From Streptomyces roseolus (lineage in GTDB: Bacteria; Actinomycetota; Actinomycetes; Streptomycetales; Streptomycetaceae), in contig NZ_BMTV01000014.1 in NCBI RefSeq assembly GCF_014649855.1, forward strand, positions 62,001-126,000: a stretch of DNA of 64,000 nucleotides, read 5' to 3'. Each line of letters opens with the position of its first letter. Position 1 is the stretch's first letter. The position numbers and the translations under genes were made by a program. This document shows positions 42,481 through 51,344 of this stretch, piece after piece. The notes beneath the pieces were generated by a model. That model did not search any database. It worked only from the letters and a program-made list of their open reading frames with translations, and was not told the DNA's origin.

Positions 42481-44190
42481 GTGACCACCCCCCTCGTCGA
42501 CACCGAAGCCCTCGACCGAGCCGTCGCCGACCTGCGCGCCGGCCGGGACGGCTGGGCCGCCACCCCGCTCGCCGAACGCGTCGCCCTGCTGGAACGGATG
42601 CTGCCGCGCATCACCGCCCGGGCCGCCGACATGGTCGAGGCGAGCGCCCGCGCGAAGGGGTACGGCCCCGATTCCCCCGTCGCCGCCGAGGACTGGATCG
42701 GCGCCCCCTGGGCCATGACCCAGAATGTCGGCGCGCTGCTGCACGTGCTGCGCCGGACAGCCGCCGGCCAGGAACCCCTGCCCGCCCACGCCGTCCGAGA
42801 ACGCCGGGGCCGTACGGTCGTCGACGTCTTCCCCGCCACCGGCTGGGACCGCCTCCTGCTCAACGGCTTCACCGCCGAGGTGCACATCCGCCCGGGCATC
42901 ACCCCGCGCCAGACACGCGACCGCGCGGCCGGCCCCTACCGGGGCCGGGCGCCCCGGCCCCGGGTCTCCCTCGTCCTCGGCGCGGGCAACGTCGCCGCGA
43001 TCACCGCCCTGGACATCCTTCACAAGCTGTACGCGGAGAACCAGGTCGTCATCGCCAAGATGAACCCGGTCAACGACTACCTCCGCCCCCACTTCGCCGA
43101 GATCTTCGCCGAGTTCACCGCCCGCGGCTGGGTCCGCTTCGTCGCCGGCGGCGCCGCCGAGGGCGCCTACCTCGCGGCCCACGACGGGATCGACACCCTC
43201 CACGTCACCGGCAGCGAACGCACCCACGACGCCCTCGTGTGGGGCACCGACGAGCGGGCCGAGGAGCGCCGCCGCGACGACACGCCCCTCCTCGACAAGG
43301 AGTTCACCAGCGAACTGGGAGGCGTCAGCCCCTGCATCGTCACCCCCGGCCCCTGGACCCCCGCCGACTTCCGCCACCAGGCCGAGCACATCGTCACCAG
43401 CAAGATGAACAACTCCGGGCACAACTGCATCGCCAGCCAGGTCCTCGTCGTGCCCGCCGACTGGGACGGCACGGACACGCTCCTCACCGAGATACGCGCC
43501 GTCCTGCGGGCCCTCCCGCCCCGCACCGACTACTACCCCGGCGCCACGGAGCGCCTCGCCGCCGTCCGCGCCGCGCACCCGCGGACCGAAGTGCTCGGCG
43601 CCGACGGCTGCCGCCTCCTGGTCCCCGACGTCACCGACCGGAACGACCCGCTGCTCACCGGAGAGGTCTTCGCCAGCGCGCTCGCCGTCGTCCGTCTTCC
43701 GGGCGCCGACCCGGCCGCCTTCCTGAAGGAAGCCGTCGCCTTCGCCAACGACGTCCTCCCCGGCACCCTGGGCGCCACCCTCCTCGTCCATCCCCGGACC
43801 GAGAAGAGCCACCCCCAGCAGGTGATCCAGGCCATCGACGCCCTCCGTTACGGGACCCTCGGCGTCAACTGCTGGTCGGCGATCGGCTTCCTGCTCGGCT
43901 ACACCCCCTGGGGCGCCCACCCCGGTCACACCCGCCAGGACATCGGCTCGGGCATCGGCTTCGTCCACAACGCCTTCATGCTGCGGGACGTGGAGAAGAC
44001 CGTGCTGCGGGCCCCGTTCGCCCCCGCGCCCCGCGGCCTGTTCACCGGATCGCCCTCGCTCTCACCGCGACCGCCGTTCTACGTCACCAACAAGACGGCC
44101 CTCACCACGATCCGCCGCGTCACCGCCTTCACCGCGGCGCCCTCCCTCGCCAAACTCCCGGGCGTCTTCGCGTCCGCACTGCGCGGCTGA
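42481..44190 (+). CDS. NAD(P)-dependent aldehyde dehydrogenase-family protein
   Basis: 569-aa oxidoreductase of the ALDH superfamily, longer than the common 480-500 aa forms. The cofactor domain shows VSLVLGAGNVAAITALDILH KLYAENQVVIAKMNPVNDY; the substrate domain has LDKEFTSELGGVSPCIV (general base Glu278) and the catalytic Cys316 in MNNSGHNCIASQVLV. The C-terminal part reads IDALRYGTLGVNCWSAIGFL then a long tail with PFYVTNKTALTTIRRVTAFT. Both catalytic residues are intact. GTG 42481 has GGAG 7 nt upstream. In context it would oxidise the aldehyde released by the dioxygenase, or act reversibly on an acyl-CoA (inference). Close homologues are often annotated as acyl-CoA reductase-like. Confidence 0.9.
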   Translation: MTTPLVDTEALDRAVADLRAGRDGWAATPLAERVALLERMLPRITARAADMVEASARAKGYGPDSPVAAEDWIGAPWAMTQNVGALLHVLRRTAAGQEPLPAHAVRERRGRTVVDVFPATGWDRLLLNGFTAEVHIRPGITPRQTRDRAAGPYRGRAPRPRVSLVLGAGNVAAITALDILHKLYAENQVVIAKMNPVNDYLRPHFAEIFAEFTARGWVRFVAGGAAEGAYLAAHDGIDTLHVTGSERTHDALVWGTDERAEERRRDDTPLLDKEFTSELGGVSPCIVTPGPWTPADFRHQAEHIVTSKMNNSGHNCIASQVLVVPADWDGTDTLLTEIRAVLRALPPRTDYYPGATERLAAVRAAHPRTEVLGADGCRLLVPDVTDRNDPLLTGEVFASALAVVRLPGADPAAFLKEAVAFANDVLPGTLGATLLVHPRTEKSHPQQVIQAIDALRYGTLGVNCWSAIGFLLGYTPWGAHPGHTRQDIGSGIGFVHNAFMLRDVEKTVLRAPFAPAPRGLFTGSPSLSPRPPFYVTNKTALTTIRRVTAFTAAPSLAKLPGVFASALRG

Positions 44191-44238
44191 CCCGCCGGCG
44201 CCCCCACCACCCCTCATCCCCTCCCGAGAGGACCTCCG

Positions 44239-45759
44239 ATGAACCTCGCCGACCTCGTCAGCCGCGGCGCGGCCGAGCACGGCCACCGCACCGCCGTCGA
44301 ACTGGGTACCACCCGGATCTCCTACACCGAGCTCGACGCGACCGTCGGCCGCGTCGCCGCCATGCTCGGCGCCCGCGGCGTGCGCCCCGGCGACCGGGTC
44401 GGCGTGATGCTGCCCAACCTGATCGAGTTCCCCGCCCTGTACTACGGAACGCTGCGGGCCGGCGCCGTCGTCGTGCCGATGAACCCGCTCCTGAAGGCCC
44501 GCGAGATCGCCCACCACCTCCAGGACTCCGGTGCCGAACTGCTCTTCGTCTTCGACGCGGTCGCCGCCGAGGCCGAGAAGGGCGCCGAGCACTCCGGCAC
44601 CGTGGTCGTCCCCGTGGCGCCCGGCGCCCTCACCGGTCTGCTCGCCGACCACCCCGACCCGGTCACGGTCTCGGCCGGCGGAGGCCAGGACACCGCCGTG
44701 ATCCTCTACACCTCCGGCACCACCGGCAAGCCCAAGGGCGCCGAACTCTCCCACGACAACATCGCCCGCAACACCGAGCTGTGCGCCCGCGACCTCTTCG
44801 ACCTGCGACCGGAGGACGTCGTCCTCGGCTGCCTCCCGCTCTTCCACACCTTCGGCCAGACCTGCGGGATGAACACGGCCGTCTCCGCCGGTGCCCGCCT
44901 CACCCTGCTGCCCCGCTTCGAGCCGCAGGCCGCGCTCGACGCCCTCGCGTCCCGTGAGGTCACCGTGTTCCTGGGCGTCCCCACGATGTTCGCCGCGCTC
45001 CTCGCCGCCCGCCACCGCGCCCCCGACGCCCACGACGTCTCCGCCCTGCGCCTGTGCGCCTCCGGCGGATCGTCGCTGCCCGTAGAGGTCCTGCACGGCT
45101 TCGAGAAGGCCTTCGGCAGCCCCGTCCTCGAAGGCTACGGCATGTCGGAGACCTCGCCGGTCGCCACCTTCAACCACCCGGACCGCCCCCGGAAGGCCGG
45201 CACCGTCGGCACCCCGCTCCAGGGCGTCGAGATCCGCCTGGACGCCGTGAAGGACGGCATCGGCGAGATCTGCGTACGCGGCCACAACGTGATGAAGGGC
45301 TACTGGAACCACCCCGGCGCCACCGCCGAAGCCCTCGTGGACGGCTGGCTCCGCACCGGCGACCTCGGCCGCGTCGACGAGGACGGCTACCTCTCCGTCG
45401 TCGACCGCAAGAAGGACCTCGTCATCCGCGGCGGCTACAACGTCTACCCGCGCGAGATCGAAGAGGTCCTCTACGAGCACCCCGACGTCGCCGAGGCGGC
45501 CGTCATCGGCCTGCCCCACGACGAACTCGGCGAGGAGGTCGGCGCGGCCGTCGCCCTCCACGAAGGCGCCACCGCCACCCCCGACGAGCTCCGCGAGTTC
45601 GTACGCGGCCAGGTCGCCGCGTACAAGTACCCGCGCGTGGTCTGGCTCCTGGACGAACTCCCCAAGGGCGCCACCGGAAAGATCCTCAAGCGGGAGATCG
45701 AGCCCCCGCGCCAGGCCGACCGCGGCCGCTGCCGGTCGGCCACCGACGAGAGGGCGTGA
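44239..45759 (+). CDS. Acyl-CoA synthetase (long-chain fatty-acid-CoA ligase type)
   Basis: 506-aa adenylate-forming enzyme that activates a carboxylic acid with ATP and CoA. Motifs in order: A3 VILYTSGTTGKPKGAELSHD (phosphate loop), A5 VLEGYGMSETSPVATFNHPD, A7 GWLRTGDLGRVDEDGYLSVV, A8 DRKKDLVIRGGYNVYPREIE and the C-terminal lysine in GATGKILKREIEPP. All are intact. GAGAGGA lies 6 nt ahead of the ATG. Fourth gene of the dioxygenase/MFS/ALDH set, 48 bases after the ALDH. It would turn the acid produced by the ALDH into a CoA thioester for beta-oxidation. Whether the substrate is long-chain is uncertain. Confidence 0.93.
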   Translation: MNLADLVSRGAAEHGHRTAVELGTTRISYTELDATVGRVAAMLGARGVRPGDRVGVMLPNLIEFPALYYGTLRAGAVVVPMNPLLKAREIAHHLQDSGAELLFVFDAVAAEAEKGAEHSGTVVVPVAPGALTGLLADHPDPVTVSAGGGQDTAVILYTSGTTGKPKGAELSHDNIARNTELCARDLFDLRPEDVVLGCLPLFHTFGQTCGMNTAVSAGARLTLLPRFEPQAALDALASREVTVFLGVPTMFAALLAARHRAPDAHDVSALRLCASGGSSLPVEVLHGFEKAFGSPVLEGYGMSETSPVATFNHPDRPRKAGTVGTPLQGVEIRLDAVKDGIGEICVRGHNVMKGYWNHPGATAEALVDGWLRTGDLGRVDEDGYLSVVDRKKDLVIRGGYNVYPREIEEVLYEHPDVAEAAVIGLPHDELGEEVGAAVALHEGATATPDELREFVRGQVAAYKYPRVVWLLDELPKGATGKILKREIEPPRQADRGRCRSATDERA

Positions 45760-46007
45760 GGCCGCGCGCCTCGCGCGCACGCTGCCGCTCCACGACCCCA
45801 CGGAGTACCCGACGTCACTGCCGGACGCAGACGGTCGGCATCGGCGCGATCGCGCCGCTGGTGCCGACCGCTGCCCGCCCCGGCTCGAAACCTGCCCCCG
45901 CCCCCACGGGGACGGTCCCCGGGCGCCGCGCATCGCCCTGTCGCCCGCCCGCCGGAACGGTGCCACCCGTTCCGGGGGATTGGCCGAACTCCGCGTAGAC
46001 CAAGTAG
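45760..46007. other. Gap between the ligase gene and the P450 gene
   Basis: No gene seen. The spacer of 317 bases in all and the palindrome at its end suggest that the P450 gene has its own promoter rather than belonging to the preceding operon. Confidence 0.4.
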
Positions 46008-46020
46008 ATGCCTGAGGCAT
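46008..46020. promoter_or_regulatory. 13-bp palindrome upstream of the P450 gene
   Basis: ATGCCT-G-AGGCAT is a perfect inverted repeat about a single base, 57 bases before the P450 start codon. Its position suits a repressor or activator site for the P450-ferredoxin pair. Binding protein unknown. Confidence 0.5.
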
Positions 46021-46076
46021 GTAGTGGAGGTGGCGCCAACGCCGGAGCCAACGATCTGCCGTCTGCGAGGTTCCCG

Positions 46077-47276
46077 ATGACGACAACGGAAGAAACCGTC
46101 GCCTTTCCCCAGAGCCGATCCTGCCCCTACCACCCCCCGGTCGCCTACGACCCCCTGCGCCAGGACCGTCCCCTGTCCCGGGTCACCCTGTGGGACGGCC
46201 GGGAAGTGTGGTTCGTGACCGGACACCGGACCGCGCGGGCCCTGTTGGCCGATCAGCGCCTGTCCACCGATTCCACCCACCCGGACTTCCCGATCCCCAC
46301 GGAACGGGCCCAGGCCCTCCGCAGCCGTCGGCGCGCCGCGCTCCTCGGGTGGGACGACCCCGAGCACAACGCCCAGCGCAGGATGCTGATCCCGAGCTTC
46401 TCGCTCAAGCGCACGGACGGCATGCGTCCCCGGATCCAGGCGACCGTGGACCGGCTGCTCGACGCCATGGAGGCGGCGGGTCCGCCGGCCGAGCTGGTGA
46501 GCGCGTTCGCGCTGCCGGTGCCCTCGATCGTCATCTGTGACCTGCTGGGCGTGCCGTACGAGGACCACGACTTCTTCGAGGAACAGTCCCGACGGCTGCT
46601 CCGCGGCCCGACGGGAGAGGACATCGAGGACGCGCTGGCCCGGCTGGAGGGCTACCTCGGCGACCTCATCGACGGCAAGCGCGCCAAGCCCGGCGAGGGC
46701 GTCCTGGACGACCTGGTCGCACGGCAGGCGCGCGAGGGCGGTCCCGACCGCGAGGAGCTGGTGCAGCTGGCGACCATCCTGCTTGTCGCGGGGCACGAGA
46801 CCACTGCCAACATGATCTCCCTGGGGACGTACACGCTGCTGCGCCACCCCGAGAGGACGGCGCAGCTCCGAGCGGATCCGAGCCTGCTGCCGACGGCCGT
46901 GGAGGAGCTCCTGCGGTTCCTGTCGATCGCGGACGGCATGCTGCGCGTGGCCCGTGAGGACCTGGAGATCGACGGGACGGTCATCCGCGCCGGTGAGGGG
47001 GTGGTGTTCTCCACCTCCCTCATCAACCGTGACGACGCGGTCTACGCCGACCCGGACGCACTGGACTGGGAGCGCACGGCCCGGCATCACGTCGCCTTCG
47101 GCTTCGGCATCCACCAGTGCCTGGGCCAGAACCTGGCGCGCGCGGAACTGGAGATCGCCCTCGGCACGCTGCTGCGGCGCCTGCCGGGCCTGCGACTGGC
47201 GGCGCCCGCCGAGGAGATCCCCTTCAAGCCGGGCGACACGATCCAGGGGATGCTGGAACTCCCCGTCGCCTGGTGA
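46077..47276 (+). CDS. Cytochrome P450, CYP105-like
   Basis: 399-aa soluble monooxygenase. The I-helix oxygen-activation motif LLVAGHETTANMISLGTYTL (AGHETT), the K-helix ExxR in VEELLRFLSIADGMLRVARE, the FGFGIHQCLGQNLARAELEI haem loop with the Cys ligand, and an N-terminal SRSCPYHPPVAYDPLRQD match the CYP105 group, known for broad xenobiotic and macrolide oxidation. It is followed 50 bases later by a ferredoxin, the usual CYP105 partner arrangement. ATG 46077 has GCGAGG 6 nt ahead. The palindrome at 46008-46020 probably controls it. It may extend the upstream catabolic route or be independent; no substrate can be read from sequence. Confidence 0.93.
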   Translation: MTTTEETVAFPQSRSCPYHPPVAYDPLRQDRPLSRVTLWDGREVWFVTGHRTARALLADQRLSTDSTHPDFPIPTERAQALRSRRRAALLGWDDPEHNAQRRMLIPSFSLKRTDGMRPRIQATVDRLLDAMEAAGPPAELVSAFALPVPSIVICDLLGVPYEDHDFFEEQSRRLLRGPTGEDIEDALARLEGYLGDLIDGKRAKPGEGVLDDLVARQAREGGPDREELVQLATILLVAGHETTANMISLGTYTLLRHPERTAQLRADPSLLPTAVEELLRFLSIADGMLRVAREDLEIDGTVIRAGEGVVFSTSLINRDDAVYADPDALDWERTARHHVAFGFGIHQCLGQNLARAELEIALGTLLRRLPGLRLAAPAEEIPFKPGDTIQGMLELPVAW

Positions 47277-47326
47277 GCGCCCCCGCCGGGCCCGGATCCG
47301 GCTCCACGAGAAAGGAAAGCCCACCG

Positions 47327-47536
47327 GTGCGCATCTCCATCGACCCGGACGTCTGCATGGGGGCGGGCCAGTGCGCCCTGGTCTCTCCCGATGTCTTCAC
47401 CCAGGACGACGACGGCTTCGGCACCGTCCTGCCCGGCCGCGAGGACGGAGCGGGCGGGACCCTGGTCCGCGAGGCGGCCCGCGCCTGTCCCGTCCAGGCG
47501 ATCAGTCTGGGGGAGGCGCAGGCGCCGGACCGGTGA
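47327..47536 (+). CDS. 3Fe-4S ferredoxin, P450 partner
   Basis: 69-aa electron carrier. VRISIDPDVCMGAGQCALVS has the first two cluster cysteines in CMGAGQC; the third is in AARACPVQAISLGEA. The spacing with a Gly/Ala in place of the fourth Cys indicates a 3Fe-4S cluster, as in the ferredoxins that serve CYP105 enzymes. GTG start at 47327 with AAGGAAA 8 nt upstream. It lies 50 bases after the P450 gene, so the two are presumably co-transcribed. No ferredoxin reductase is encoded nearby, so a housekeeping reductase must supply electrons. Confidence 0.93.
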   Translation: MRISIDPDVCMGAGQCALVSPDVFTQDDDGFGTVLPGREDGAGGTLVREAARACPVQAISLGEAQAPDR

Positions 47537-48266
47537 GGAAAGGCGGCAGGCGCGCCGTCGCCCTCCCGGGACGACCAGCCGGCCCGAGCACGGCCGGCGG
47601 GACGACCGGAGAAACGGGTGACGGCCGCTTTCCGCCCGGGGACGGCTCCCGCACGTCCTCCGGACCGACCGTCCCCGGTCACGGCCCTCGCGGTCGACGA
47701 CCGCGTTCCCGCCCGAAAGCGGTTCCAAGCCGTCGACCCGCTGTCGAGGACTGCCACTGCTGCTGAGCGCCCTCCCGCCCAGGCCTGGCCGGCCACCCCG
47801 CGGCGCGGTGCTCCGGGAGGCCGCATGCCTGTCGGGCGGCGCCGTCGCCGTGCTGGGCCCGCAGGCCGTGGTGGGCCGCGGTGTGCGGGGCGGTGGACTT
47901 TCCGCCGGTGTGCCCCGTGACACGGTCCGCGCGCCATGGACGGCGGCCACGCCGCCCGGTTCGTGATCACCGGAGCGAGCCAGCCGCCGTGGCCGTCGGC
48001 TGCCACTCCCGTCGCGGCCGACGGCGCACACCCACTGTGTGGATCATGTGCGGATCAGGGGAAGGTCCTGCGCCGGTTCGCGGGGGCCCGGGCCTCCCGT
48101 GATCGCCCGTGCCCTGGGCCCGGGGCCGTGAAGTCGCCCGAAGCCCCGTCAAGTCCACCTCCCCACAACGCCCCTGACGCCGTGTCGGTCAGGCTTGCGA
48201 GCTGCTCCGGCGTTCTGGAAGCCTCCGTCTCACTTATCCCGCACATGAGTACGGAGGCACCCTCAC
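47537..48266. other. 730-bp stretch without a recognised gene
   Basis: Frames crossing it lack family motifs. A plus-strand piece near 47805-47860 reads VLREAACLSGGAVAVLGPQA, loosely like the opening of oxygenase MpaB-type proteins, but continues without that family's later motifs, so it is at best a remnant. The upstream region of the next gene begins near 48150. Confidence 0.4.
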
Positions 48267-49856
48267 ATGCCCTCAAGGCGAGTACACCGCGCCTGGTTCA
48301 CCGCCGCCGTCGCGGCCTCGCTCGCGTTCACCGGCCTGGTGGCCCCGGCCCAGGCCGAGGACGCGCCCGGCACGGATCCCACGGTCCAGGAGCCCCGCAC
48401 GGCCGAGGCCGCGCCCGCGCCGTTCTCGACCACCGCCTGGACCTCGCCCGGCGGCGCGGCCTCGCCCGGGGACTTCACGCTGTCGCCCGGCGCGCTCAAC
48501 GCCGAGACCACCGCCCGGGTCGCCCGGCTGGACGCCGTCCTGCCCAAGTCGGGCGTGCAGAACCTCCTCGCCGGGGCCAACCGCACGGCCGAACCGTGGT
48601 GCTCCCGCGACCCGTTCGGCACCGCGCCCGACCCCGACGTCAAGTACTGCCTCCAGAACGACGACTCCGTCTCGCGCGAATGGGTGCCCCAGGGCATCAC
48701 CGGCGTCTCCGACGCCAAGGACAACGAACTGTGGGGGGAGGCCGGGAACATCCGGCTCTTCGCCTCGTACGACGGCTGGGACCCGGGCCGCGAGACCGAC
48801 CCGGACCCGGCGACGGGCGACTGCACCGCCGCCGAACTGGCCGCCGACGACGCCTGCAACCAGAAGGGCGTCCGGATCACCTTCGTCCAGACCCGGACCA
48901 ATCCCGCCACCGGCGGCGTCGAGACCAAGTACCGGCACGTCCTGCTGGGCTGGACCTACGTGAACTCCGCCGGGCACGTCTCCTTCGACGGGCTGCACGC
49001 CGCCGAGTACCCGATCCAGAAGGGCGTCCACGCCGGCGGGATCGTCTGGTACGGCAACTACCTCTACGTCGCCGACACCCGCAACGGCCTGCGCGTCTTC
49101 GACATGCGCACCATCATGGACCTGGACCCGGACGGCGACCCCGCCACGCACGACGCGATGGGCGCCGACACCGACGGCGTGCGGACGACCGCCGACGTCC
49201 AGGACAAGACGAAGGTCGGCCGGCACGACAACGTCTGGTACAGCTTCGGCTACCGCTATGTGATGCCGCAGGTCGCCGCCTGGAAGTTCAAGGCGACCCA
49301 GAGCAACCCCAAGGGCTCCTACGCCTGCGTCTCGACCGGCGCCCCGAAGGCGTCGTACATCTCGCTCGACCGCAGCACCACCCCGGACCGGCTGCTGATG
49401 GGCGAGTACTGCCGTCCGCAGACCGGCTACCCGTCCACCGGCCGCATCGCCTCGTACCCCGTCGCGGCCCTGGAGGGACGCTCCGCCGACGTGCTCGCGG
49501 AGGGCTGGGCCAACTACCTGCCCCTGGCCGGCGGCGGCGCGCAGGGAGCGGCGGCGAACGGCGGCACGCTGTACGTCAACGAGTCCAAGGGCACGGACGA
49601 GCCCGGCAACCTCTGGCGGTACCGGTGGAACGACGGTCGGCTGGTCCAGGACGGCCAGGCCGTCAAAACCGCCCGGGGCGCCGAGGACCTCTACCTGGAG
49701 CGCGGCACCGGCCGCCTGTGGTCCCTCTCCGAACACCGCCCGGGGTCGGCGTCCGACTGCACCGCGAACCGGGACGCCGCCGATCCGGTGGGCACCGACT
49801 ACTGCCAGCGGGTGCTCTACGGGCACCAGCTGAGCCGGCTCGACGCCCAGCCGTAG
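48267..49856 (+). CDS. Secreted protein with propeller-like repeats, function unknown
   Basis: 529-aa exported protein. Signal peptide at residues 1-30 (AAVAASLAFTGLVAPAQA), then a Pro/Ala-rich linker and a globular part with repeated Asp/Tyr-rich segments: GITGVSDAKDNELWGEAGNI RLFASYDGWD, HAGGIVWYGNYLYVADTRNG LRVFDMRTIMDLDPDGDPAT, and LYVNESKGTDEPGNLWRYRW. The LYVADTxNGLRVFD pattern recalls six- or seven-bladed propellers. Two Cys pairs (DCTAAELAADDAC; YCLQND) could form disulfides, consistent with export. No catalytic motif was recognised. GGAGG lies 9 nt ahead of the ATG. It converges with the nucleoside hydrolase gene after 7 bases. Confidence 0.8.
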   Translation: MPSRRVHRAWFTAAVAASLAFTGLVAPAQAEDAPGTDPTVQEPRTAEAAPAPFSTTAWTSPGGAASPGDFTLSPGALNAETTARVARLDAVLPKSGVQNLLAGANRTAEPWCSRDPFGTAPDPDVKYCLQNDDSVSREWVPQGITGVSDAKDNELWGEAGNIRLFASYDGWDPGRETDPDPATGDCTAAELAADDACNQKGVRITFVQTRTNPATGGVETKYRHVLLGWTYVNSAGHVSFDGLHAAEYPIQKGVHAGGIVWYGNYLYVADTRNGLRVFDMRTIMDLDPDGDPATHDAMGADTDGVRTTADVQDKTKVGRHDNVWYSFGYRYVMPQVAAWKFKATQSNPKGSYACVSTGAPKASYISLDRSTTPDRLLMGEYCRPQTGYPSTGRIASYPVAALEGRSADVLAEGWANYLPLAGGGAQGAAANGGTLYVNESKGTDEPGNLWRYRWNDGRLVQDGQAVKTARGAEDLYLERGTGRLWSLSEHRPGSASDCTANRDAADPVGTDYCQRVLYGHQLSRLDAQP

Positions 49857-49863
49857 GCCGGGT

Positions 49864-50817
49864 TCAGGGTCCGGCGGGCCCGCCGAGCGTGCGCACGGCC
49901 TCCACGATCAGGTCCCAGAACCGGTCCGCGTCGATGTCGGTCGCGACGTCGACGCCGGCCGGCAGGCCCGTCACCCCGTGCAGGTCCACCACCGTCGCGC
50001 CCCGGGTGTACGTCCCGTTCAGCTCCACCGTCACCGCCGCCCGGACGACACCGGCCAGCGCCGGGTCGATCAGGTGGGCGACCGTGAGCGGATCGTGCAG
50101 CGGGGGCGCGTCGAAGCCGAACACCTCGCGGTAGGCGGAGGCGAAGGAGGTGAGCAGTTCGACGCAGAGCCGGCTCAGCGGGGTGCCGAGGGCGGCGATC
50201 CGGGCGATCACCTCGGGGGTGGCCCGCACCTGGTGGGTCGCGTTGAGGCCGAACATCGTCACCGGCAGCCCGCTGCGGAAGACGATGTCGGCCGCCTCCG
50301 GGTCGCACAGGACGTTGAACTCGGCCGCGGGCGTGGTGTTCCCCCGTTCCGTCGATCCGCCCATGAGCACGATCCCCCCGATGCGGGCGGCGAGTTCGGG
50401 ATGCGCGAGCAGGAGCACCGCGATGTTGGTGAGCGGCCCGGTCGGCACGAGCGTCACCGGCTCCGGGTGGGCCAGAAGGACGTCCCGCAGCAGGGTGAGC
50501 GCGTCGCGCGGGTCCTGCGGCACGTCCGGCTCGGCCGTGCCGAAATCGGGGCCGTCGAGCCCCGAGGCGCCGTGGATGTCCTCGGCGACCCGGCCCGGTC
50601 CGCGCAGCGGCCGGGCGCGACCCGCGGCGATCGGCACGCCCCGGATCCCGGCCGCCGCGCACACCCGCCGGGCGTTGAGCGTGGTCTTCTCCACCGTCTG
50701 GTTGCCCGCGACGGTGGTGATGGCGAGCAGCTCGACCGCGGGGTGGGCCGCGGCGAGGAGGATGTTGAACGCGTCGTCGTGACCGGGATCGCAGTCGAGA
50801 ATCACGGGAACCGGCAT
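49864..50817 (-). CDS. Inosine-uridine nucleoside hydrolase family protein
   Basis: 317-aa enzyme that would cleave the N-glycosidic bond of nucleosides for base and ribose salvage. It opens VPVILDCDPGHDDAFNILLA, the DxDPGxDDA calcium-binding motif of the family, followed by VELLAITTVAGNQTVEKTTL NARR, LVPTGPLTNIAVLLLAHPEL, GGIVLMGGSTERGNTTPAAE FNVLCDPEAA (second metal Asp in CDPEA) and FDAPPLHDPLTVAHLIDPAL with the family's late His-Asp. Length is normal. GGGAGG lies 8 nt ahead of the ATG at 50815-50817. Stand-alone gene. Preference among purine and pyrimidine nucleosides is not readable. Confidence 0.93.
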   Translation of the reverse strand: MPVPVILDCDPGHDDAFNILLAAAHPAVELLAITTVAGNQTVEKTTLNARRVCAAAGIRGVPIAAGRARPLRGPGRVAEDIHGASGLDGPDFGTAEPDVPQDPRDALTLLRDVLLAHPEPVTLVPTGPLTNIAVLLLAHPELAARIGGIVLMGGSTERGNTTPAAEFNVLCDPEAADIVFRSGLPVTMFGLNATHQVRATPEVIARIAALGTPLSRLCVELLTSFASAYREVFGFDAPPLHDPLTVAHLIDPALAGVVRAAVTVELNGTYTRGATVVDLHGVTGLPAGVDVATDIDADRFWDLIVEAVRTLGGPAGP

Positions 50818-50984
50818 GCCCCCACCCTCCCACGTCCGGCCTCTCCCCGGCCCGGATCGGAGGCGACTCGCCCGGGTCGGCACTCCGCTCAGGACGGCCC
50901 CGTACGGACGGGGCCCGGACCCCCACGTGACGACGGATCGGTCCAGGCCCGGGGGCTCCCCGCCGGACCGGGCCGGCCCTGACC

Positions 50985-51330
50985 GTCCGGGACGGCGGCC
51001 CCGGCATGCCCCCTGTCGCGGCGAGGGCGTCCTCGGCGGCTCGGTGGCGCGCCGCGGCCGTGGCGGCGGTCGGCCCGCCCGGTCCGGTACTGCGGGCGGC
51101 CGTGGCCCGGGCCCGGAACCAGCCGGTGAGCACGGGGACGAGAGAGGCCTCGGTGCTGAGGGCGAGCTGCTCGGCGGCTCGGCATGCGCGGTCGCGGCGT
51201 CGAGGTCGCCGAGGGCGGAGGCGGATTGCAGGCGGACGAGCCGGCCGAGCACGGTGAAGCTCGGCAGCTCGTGCCGGGCGGCCAGGTCGAGGACCTCGGA
51301 CCCGATCGCGTCCCGTGCCGCCGCGAGCCC
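50985..51330 (-). pseudogene. Fragment of a BTAD/AfsR-type regulator with a frameshift
   Basis: Minus-strand reading ARDAIGSEVLDLAARHELPS FTVLGRLVRLQSASALGDLD AATAHAE, then, after a 1-2 base shift, AEQLALSTEASLVPVLTGWF RARATAA, matches the C-terminal TPR part of AfsR-like regulators (GLPGLxVFGRLxRLQALAALxDfxaAdaHAdaAdeL... SPLVPVFTxWyRAlR). Neither the DNA-binding nor the ATPase domain is present. It lies against the hydrolase fragment on the other strand. Confidence 0.6.
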
Positions 51331-51344
51331 GGGCCGGGGACCCG

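Noticed and set aside
39996..45759. Isonitrile lipopeptide (ScoA-E-like) biosynthesis cluster
   Set aside because: A TauD enzyme and an acyl ligase occur together, but the carrier protein, NRPS and thioesterase of such clusters are missing and an aldehyde dehydrogenase and MFS carrier are present instead.
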